64,000 nucleotides of DNA from NCBI GenBank assembly GCA_002189035.1, contig NEEC01000018.1, positions 2,294,001 through 2,358,000 of the forward strand, given 5' to 3'. Each line of letters opens with the position of its first letter. The first letter of the stretch is position 1. Positions 57,471 to 64,000 of the stretch are shown one piece after another. The DNA comes from Utricularia gibba. Lineage: Eukaryota; Streptophyta; Magnoliopsida; Lamiales; Lentibulariaceae. The notes under the pieces were generated by a model. The model was not told where the DNA came from. It ran no database searches and saw only the letters and a list, made by a program, of their open reading frames with translations. Both the position numbers and the translations under genes were made by a program.

Positions 57471-59504
57471 ATGTTGGGGCTGAGGAGGTTCTCATTTCAT
57501 GTTGCGGTTGTCGCGTTCGCAATCGTTTACATCTACTTTTCGACGGTTCTAGTCTTCATTGGCCGATGCTTCGGGCTCCGATCGTCACCAGGCATTCTCC
57601 ACACCGTGTTCTTTACTTTTCTCGCGGTCATGTGTGTTTACAGTTACCGTCTTGCCCTTTACACGGATCCCGGTCGAGTACCCTATTCTTATCTTCCAGA
57701 TATCGAGGATGCCAGCACTCCGATCCATGAGATCAAACGCAAGGTTCGCTAATATTGTGTGACTCACACTGAGCGTTGTTTTACGCGTTGTTTTCGCTGG
57801 GGGTGGCAGAGGATTCTTGCGGTGACACACTAAATGCTCTTGATGTATACGTTTTTTTTCCGGTGATTCACTTAATAAGTTGATATCCTGATTTCATTTA
57901 ATTGGTGCAATTCTGTAGTCTACTTTTACTTTTATTGTGGACCTTGCGGTTATTGCGGATGTGAAATATGATTATATCCCCGCCCTTTCAAGGGGAAAGT
58001 CAATTGATTTCGAATTTGATCGCTTTGGAGTGGAAATTAGTTTTCGTTTACAAAATTTTGAGGTTTTCTTCTTAGGATTTCCGCTGTCGTAGTGGACCAA
58101 TTGAGCTGAAAGTTTTGTGTTAGCTTCTGGGCGGTAGTCTTGAAGTATTCCATATCCTTGTTTAATAATAGTTATTTGCTGAACGATGTAGCTGGCACTG
58201 CAATTTTTAAGTTTGGTTTTAGAGGATATCCTAGGTAGTTGTGGAGCCTCATGTTGCAACTCGGCGCTTAATGATGTATGCTAGCTGAAGTACGCAAATT
58301 GTGATGTATAACGCATACGTTTCAGTGATAATTGTTGCATTGTATGTTGTTTTGGGTTGAATGATAGATGATCAGGAATGTGATAGGAAGTTCTGGATAT
58401 TTTTCTGCAGGGTGGTGATTTAAGATATTGCCAGAAGTGCTCTCACTACAAACCTCCTAGGTCCCATCACTGCCGCATCTGTAATCGATGTGTCTTACGA
58501 ATGGTAGGCCTGTTAAGTATGATTTGTATACGAATGTTCTTGAATGTGTTTGATAATAGCTTTCTTGTGTAGGATCACCATTGTGTTTGGATGGACAACT
58601 GTATAGGGCATGGGAACTATAAGATTTTCTTTGTCTTTGTGGTTTATGCAGTTATCGCATGCATATACTCCTTGGTATGTTTTTTTTTTTTTTTTTTTTT
58701 TGCTATTTATTATAAACACCAGTTGTAGAACATCGCACTAGCTAACATTCAACTGAATCAAAAGCCTTTTTCCATTCCAGAGCATGCTTATTGGTAGTGT
58801 AACAGTTGATACCCGGGAAGATCTTGAAGACTACTACAGAATCATACATGTATTTACTTAATTCTTATTCCGTTTTCATCCTCCAGCTTTTTGTGTCAGA
58901 TTTCGAGAAGCTCTATTCGTATCTTAGCTTTTCCCCTTGGTTTATGTCCAGGTGATTTCAGGACTGCTATTGTTACCGTTAAGTTTGGCACTTGGAGGTT
59001 TTCTGGGCTGGCATGTCTATCTCATCTTGAGAAACAAAACGACTATAGAGGTACATAATGAATTTTTGTATCACATATTGATCACGACTGATATGATTAT
59101 TCTGCTGTTTGTTGCAGTATCATGAAGGCGTTAGAGCAATGGTGGTTGCTGAAAAAGGTGGTCAGGTCTATTCACACCCGTACGACCTTGGTGCTTATGA
59201 GAATTTGGTTGCAGTAAGGATGAATTTACTTCTTCCTCTTCTTTCAGTATCTATTATTTAGAAATGATTCAGCTTGAGCTCTAGTGCCACCCAAAGCAGC
59301 TAGATTTCTCAGTTTCACCTCCTTGTTTACTCAATATCACACCCACACGACCAGCTCTCATGGTTTGCTTAAAACGTTCCTCAGATTCTCGGTCCAAACA
59401 TTGTTTACTGGCTTTGGCCAACCTCAGCACACCTTGGCTCCGGCATTTCTTTTCGAACCAAGTTCGATGATCAGACAGGATCATCCGTGACAATAACACA
59501 TTGA
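57471..59504 (+). CDS. Protein S-acyltransferase (DHHC palmitoyltransferase), PAT16-like
   Basis: An integral-membrane enzyme that attaches palmitate to cysteines of target proteins. Exons are 57471-57743, 58411-58503, 58573-58674, 58781-58849, 58952-59050, 59118-59213 and 59385-59504 (283 residues), all phase 0. TM1 and TM2 lie in exon 1 ([20 protein letters not shown] and [18 protein letters not shown]). Then comes the TDPGRVP motif after TM2. The DHHC cysteine-rich domain spans exons 2-3: [25 protein letters not shown], then [20 protein letters not shown], with the catalytic DHHC opening exon 3. TM3/TM4 follow ([34 protein letters not shown]). Then come TTxE ([14 protein letters not shown]) and the conserved [21 protein letters not shown]. 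Intron 3 holds 22 consecutive T. Confidence 0.94.
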
Positions 59505-60009
59505 GAGCTCATTCATCTCCTCCTCCAAGCAACTTACTAACTTCAGGTTTGCTGACCACTGATCCTGTGTACTTTTTCAATGAGCATACTCGAGAAACCA
59601 AATCGGCTCTTGTTATAGGATACTATTGATTTGTAAAATGTAGAGAACTTGCCTAGTTTTCGTATCCGCCCTGTGGGTAGTCCGTAGTAGAGAGATGGGA
59701 GTTGTAGTGCCTTGTTGCGATGCATTTGGTTGCCTGTGAGAGAAGGATTCCGTAGCTGAATGAGTAGCCACGGCGTCTATCCATAATATTATTAAAATAT
59801 TTCCTAGTAATCATTATTCGTGATTCCACTTATAAAATGTTGTTTTTTGAATATTTGAAAAATGAAAATAAATAAATACAATGCGGGTTCTAACTGTGGG
59901 CTGCAGGCCGACGTAGAGAAGCCCAACAGAGGCCGCTCAAAATACAGACAGAGATTTAATGGGCCAGCATTTCCTGCCTGAATCCAGTTTCACGGGTGAG
60001 TGACCAAGG
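59505..60009. other. Spacer between PAT16 and the YidD-like gene
   Basis: PAT16 3' UTR, an AT-rich stretch at 59780-59880, then the short upstream region of the next gene. Nothing else is supported. Confidence 0.45.
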
Positions 60010-60940
60010 ATGGAGCTTGCCGTCGCTCCGGTGTACGGAATCTACAGAAATCACCGTGTATTCTCTGAGAGGAACCCTAATTTGGAGTGCCATTCATCCG
60101 CCGGCTCTCCATGGAAATCCTCCACTTTCCCATCCTCTGTTCATGTAAGTAACGAGCACTTTTCTGATTTTATTTTCTACGATATGTGCAGCGTCAATCT
60201 CGGTATCCCTTTTCCCTCAGGATTCGAAGTCGAGGATCCGAGTTCCGCCATCTGAATGCTCTGGAAAAGAGAGCTGCTCACAGGGTAATTTCGATATCCT
60301 TTTTTACCGGCAGTTAATCTGTGACTCGCGGGTATGTCTCAGTGTTTTGGGTTATCTTTTTAGATGAGGAGGTGGATAATATAGGGGTAAGAGCTGCAAT
60401 TTCGACTCTGAAATTCTATAAACGTGAGTACTCTGTTCTGGTGGACGTTGTGATTATTTATGATTGTGAACGGCTGCGCCATTGTCATGGCACCATTCAA
60501 TAAATTTCCCACATGGGATGAGAACTGTGGTTGCTCTTTCAAACAGGAGAAATCTCACCGTTGCTGCCTAAAAGTTTTCGCTACATTCCAACTTGCAGTG
60601 AGTATTCCATGATCGCTTACCGCAAGTACGGGTTCGTGAAGGGGACCATGCTTACAGCTTGGCGCATCTGCCGCTGCAACCCTCTCGGTACATCCTTTTC
60701 GAATCCCTTAATTGTCTCTGTCGAGCTTTGGATACTAAACCAGATGTGGGTTCGTCAATACAGCATACGATGGGAATACAGTGAAGGATTTGTTCTATTT
60801 TCTATGTGGGATTACATAAACCAGAGTTTCTTCATGTTTATTTTTCTGCATCTAATGCATTTTCATGGCATTTTTTGGCAGGGGGATCCGGCTTTGATCC
60901 ACCAAGATGGTTCAACGAGAGCCCTCCACCAGAGCAGTGA
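60010..60940 (+). CDS. YidD-family (UPF0161) membrane-insertion factor, plastid-type
   Basis: Bacterial YidD is a small protein that assists YidC in inserting membrane proteins; plant homologues (At3g09310 type) carry a transit peptide and probably act at thylakoids with Alb3. That plant role is inferred. Exons are 60010-60144, 60221-60284, 60364-60423, 60547-60687 and 60882-60940 (152 residues), phases fitting. The N-terminal ~65 residues are Ser/Arg-rich without acidic clusters, like a transit peptide. The YidD domain reads ISPLLPKSFRYIPTCSEYSM, AYRKYGFVKGTMLTAWRICR, CNPLGGSGFDPPRW. The C-T-C-S-E-Y and R-C-N-P-x-G-G motifs are intact. It follows PAT16 by about 500 bp on the same strand, as in Arabidopsis At3g09320/At3g09310. 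Confidence 0.93.
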
Positions 60941-61965
60941 AATCTGGCTGCAATACGTAATTTTTTCTTCTGGTAACTAGAAAACATGGATTGGAAGTTA
61001 TATGTCGATACTGTTGCACCAAGGGAGCAGAACGAAAGCATACAATGGCATGTATATATATGCGTGGTAGGTTGTAGGAACCAGATGTATGCCTTTGTTA
61101 AGCAAAGTACTTGCAGTACAGGGACTGTGCCTGCAGTTTTACCGTTGAGGTATGAATGCAATTGCATTACTCCTTGTGAGACTTTTATCTGTATGTTGTC
61201 ATTTGCGGTGAAACAATTCATGGGAGAGATCCAATGTTGAGCACATGTAGAGTGCAGGTACAAGGCATTGCAATGAATGATGTCCTACGGCATTGCATCT
61301 TACCTGAATTTCTTTCATTTTAAGTGTTGTCTGGACCAGCATATCACAGCCACACACTTGTCAATGCATCACGGAAAAGCCATCACCGATCTCAGGAAAG
61401 GTTATTTATAGCTGTTGAATGCTTGGGTTGATTGTGTTAGTAACTTGTTGTAATCATACGGTAAAGTGTACTTGCCTGTGCCACTGGTTTTGGTTGATGC
61501 AGATGATGCAATGCCCTTCCTCTTCGGCTACTCGCAGTGTCTCCAGAAGAGCTGATAAGCCTCAATTTCAAGGTCAATTAAAAAAGGTTGAAATGAAAAA
61601 GGGATCTTATTCTGAACTTTTGTATTTATTTTGAATTATTTAAATGTTAATCCAAGTAGTAAATATTAGGTTTATCGGAAAAAACTTATTGTTATTTTCC
61701 ACGTACTCACATATGGTCATGCTTGAATTTTCAATGATATTTAAAAATTATTTTGATACGTTCGAAATTTGAAATTACATTTTCATTAAAAAAAGCTGTA
61801 GAAAAAAAAAAACAGTTTGGTGAGTTATTACATTTATACCCCTGACTCCAAGTGGTAGCCCTTATTCCCCTGTCTTTATATCTTCGCCCTCGCGTTGCGC
61901 TACACACGCCGTCGCGCATTAAAACACTAGCCTCGCACTAGAAGCTCGTCCACATTCCGGCAGCA
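60941..61965. other. Spacer upstream of the expansin gene
   Basis: Left part is the 3' region of the YidD-like gene. Open frames at 60986-61240 and 61419-61634 have no recognised domain. The stretch 61620-61815 is AT-rich. A weak TTTATATC element near 61875 may serve the expansin promoter. Confidence 0.4.
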
Positions 61966-63029
61966 ATGAAGAAGCTTCTGCTCTGCATCTCCGCCGTCGG
62001 ATTCCTCATCCCTTTCATTAACGCCAGAATCCCTGGCGCCTACACTGGTGGCCCATGGCAAGCAGCACATGCTACATTCTACGGCGGCAGCGATGCTTCC
62101 GGAACTATGGGTACATTCAAAACCCGCCATTCTTTTGGGTTTTTCACTCCGAGGTTCACCTTACGTATTGTCTACAGGCGGCGCGTGCGGATACGGGAAC
62201 TTGTACAGCCAGGGCTATGGCGTGAACACGGCGGCGCTGAGCACGGCACTGTTCGACGGAGGCCGTAGCTGCGGAGCTTGCTTCGAAATTAAGTGCAACG
62301 AACCGAATTGGTGTAACCCTGGGAACCCCTCCATCATCGTCACTGCCACAAATTTCTGTCCGCCGAACTACGCTCTGCCGAACGACAACGGCGGCTGGTG
62401 CAATCCTCCTCGCCCGCACTTCGACCTGGCCATGCCCATGTTTCTTAAAATCGCCGAGTACCGTGCAGGCATAGTCGCCGTCAATTTCCGCCGGTAAAGT
62501 TCCTTTTCCCTCTTTCGGACCGAAATGCCCTCTTGTAGCATCTCTATGTCAGGGTCTTTATAGTAATTTCCTAGAAGTAGGAACCCGGGTAACTTTTTGG
62601 GATAGGCGCGCTCCGAAAAATTTTTGACCGAAACCAGAATTAAATGAGGCGCCGTAAAAACCGCTGAAATTAGGGCTTCATTTATTAACTTTTGCTTTCC
62701 CCTTTTCTTCCATCTGCAGCATCCCGTGCCGAAAGCAAGGCGGCGTCAGATTCACCGTCAACGGTTTCCGCTACTTCAACCTCGTCCTCATCACAAACGT
62801 CGCCGGCGCCGGAGACATCGTCCGCGCGAGCGTCAAGGGCACGAGGACTCCATGGATTCCGATGAGCCGCAACTGGGGCCAGAACTGGCAGTCAAACGTC
62901 GTTCTCATGGGACAGGCCCTGTCCTTCAGAGTCACCTCTAGCGACGGCCGTACTTCGACGTCGATGAACGTGGCGCCTGCTGATTGGCAGTTCGGGCAGA
63001 CTTTCATGGGTAAAAATTTCAGAATCTAA
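61966..63029 (+). CDS. Alpha-expansin (EXPA)
   Basis: Alpha-expansins loosen acid-treated cell walls by disrupting cellulose-xyloglucan contacts. Exons are 61966-62110, 62178-62493 and 62720-63029 (256 residues), intron positions usual for EXPA. A signal peptide ([17 protein letters not shown]) is cleaved before [20 protein letters not shown]. The GH45-like domain has [47 protein letters not shown], and the HFDLAMPMF motif with the Asp equivalent to the GH45 acid. The CBM63 domain carries [17 protein letters not shown] and [11 protein letters not shown], with its conserved Trp residues, and ends [14 protein letters not shown]. The last residues differ from the usual GxQF end. No break. Confidence 0.96.
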
Positions 63030-63603
63030 ACCCAACTTCATCCGAGTCCACATTTTTCTGCCTTTTTAACATGAAAAATGTGGCAGCGAATGCCGATTAT
63101 AGATAGAGCCTCGACGTAGGGAGTGTCTGTTTCCATGTGTGGTTTGTATCTGGTATGTAGTAGAGGTTGCTGTTTGGTAGTCACCGCCGTTAAACAGTAC
63201 ACGGCGGTGTAGTTGTAGTTCCCAGGCCGAAGCGACTGCATTGTCTTGACAAGCCAAGATACTGTGTAGCCCGCGGCCTTCCCTTCCTTGCTGTTGTCAT
63301 CTGTCTGTAAGGCAGCCATTGTGGCGTGGCATTCACACCGTTGCTCAGTGAGGTGGGTTCTGCGTTCCATAGGATTCAATGAACATCACCACCTACCACA
63401 GAGTTAGTAGATGGGGACAGAGAGAGTAAATGCATCGGCCCAACACTTTAAGAAACCAGGGCTGGCTTCAATCAATCCACTATGCGTAAGCCCATAAGGC
63501 CCGGGGTGTAAACACTACAAAACACATTTCCGTACAGCATGAAAGATTATTGTCAGTCTTGACGACAGGGGCAAGCCAGCTATGTACAGGGTAAGGGTGG
63601 TTT
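63030..63603. other. Convergent 3' spacer between expansin and the kinase gene
   Basis: Expansin 3' UTR and kinase 3' UTR. A minus-strand open frame at 63038-63379 (113 codons) has no known domain and probably overlaps the expansin 3' UTR in antisense. Confidence 0.4.
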
Positions 63604-63999
63604 TCAGTTCAGGCATACAGAAAGGAAGCTGAGGGCCTGGGGTACGCTGAGGCTACCGGAGTGGTGCCCGGCCTTGAGTTGGGGCATTACCTGCTTGGCT
63701 GCCCGGGATTTCTGATTGGTGCGGTCACTGGAGGGGCCCTTTGATTCATGGAGATCCTCGAGGGATTTCACGATCTCGTCCATGCTCGGTCGGTTTCTTG
63801 GATCCGATGAAACACACTGGAGAGCAAGTAGGGATGTCTTACCAACCATGGTAATGGGATACACTCCTTGAAGGCGGGGATCGACGATGCTGAGAACCCT
63901 GTGTCTGTTGCTGAGATACGGCTTCGCCCACTCGATCAGACTGTGCTCCCCTGGCGGACGATGCTTGTCGATCGCCCTTTTGCCGGTTATGATCTCTAG
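63604..63999 (-). CDS. Receptor-like cytoplasmic kinase VII (PBL type), C-terminal part
   Basis: The last 131 residues of a Ser/Thr kinase of the RLCK-VII/PBL group, which relay signals below receptor kinases at the plasma membrane; the rest lies beyond the right edge. Visible are subdomains X-XI: LEIITGKRAIDKHRPPGE, HSLIEWAKPYLSN, LSIVDPRLQGVYP, LLALQCVSSDPRNRPSMDEI (with the invariant Arg), and VKSLEDLHESKG. A Ser/Arg-rich tail of about 55 residues follows. The frame at the window edge starts at 63999. Which PBL it is cannot be said from this part. Confidence 0.85.
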   Translation of the reverse strand, partial: LEIITGKRAIDKHRPPGEHSLIEWAKPYLSNRHRVLSIVDPRLQGVYPITMVGKTSLLALQCVSSDPRNRPSMDEIVKSLEDLHESKGPSSDRTNQKSRAAKQVMPQLKAGHHSGSLSVPQALSFLSVCLN

Positions 64000-64000
64000 G

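Noticed and set aside
63038-63379. 113-codon minus-strand frame
   Set aside because: No domain; lies where the expansin 3' UTR should be.

Overview
The window is nuclear DNA of a flowering plant, most likely a eudicot. Its genes have short exons with GT-AG introns, the spacers are AT-rich, and the families are plant-specific (IDD zinc finger, SAUR, FLZ, TPD1, PPR, expansin, plastid Cpn20). I could rebuild 23 protein-coding genes exon by exon, plus one kinase gene cut by the right edge. The first gene is cut by the left edge. I saw no tRNA or rRNA gene, no CRISPR array and no intact transposon.

Layout. 1-1653 (+) is the 3' part of a KUA1/MYBS3-type MYB gene. 2532-3474 (-) is a DUF4408/DUF761 protein. 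A gene-poor 4 kb stretch follows, then an IDD14/15/16-type zinc-finger gene (7667-9338, -) and an ABHD17-like serine hydrolase (11213-12985, +). From 15.5 to 28.5 kb lie bHLH137-like (+), an ARM-repeat protein (+), TPD1-like (-), a 1.35-kb AT-rich satellite-like array of 140-bp units, a SAUR (+) and a steroleosin-type dehydrogenase (-). From memory this set resembles part of Arabidopsis chromosome 5 (At5g50760 to At5g50915). Then come CML41-like (-), MTP5 zinc transporter (+), a CBS-domain SnRK1-gamma-like protein (+), proteasome chaperone PSMG4 (-), and two GPI-anchor genes in tandem, PIG-U and PIG-L (+,+). These are followed by a mitochondrial-type PPR gene (-), an FLZ gene (-), plastid Cpn20 (+), the 18-exon RRP12 ribosome-biogenesis gene (-), palmitoyltransferase PAT16 (+), a YidD-family plastid protein (+), an alpha-expansin (+) and the 3' end of a receptor-like cytoplasmic kinase (-). 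PAT16 next to YidD matches Arabidopsis At3g09320/At3g09310.

The genes do not form one operon-like system. The functional links are local: PIG-U and PIG-L act in the same ER pathway 360 bp apart, and several gene pairs are divergent or convergent at short distance. The most striking global signal is that six genes carry seven single-base frameshifts. Most lie in or beside short G, C or T runs, while the other gene models keep phase. That pattern points to base-level errors in the sequence rather than to pseudogenes.
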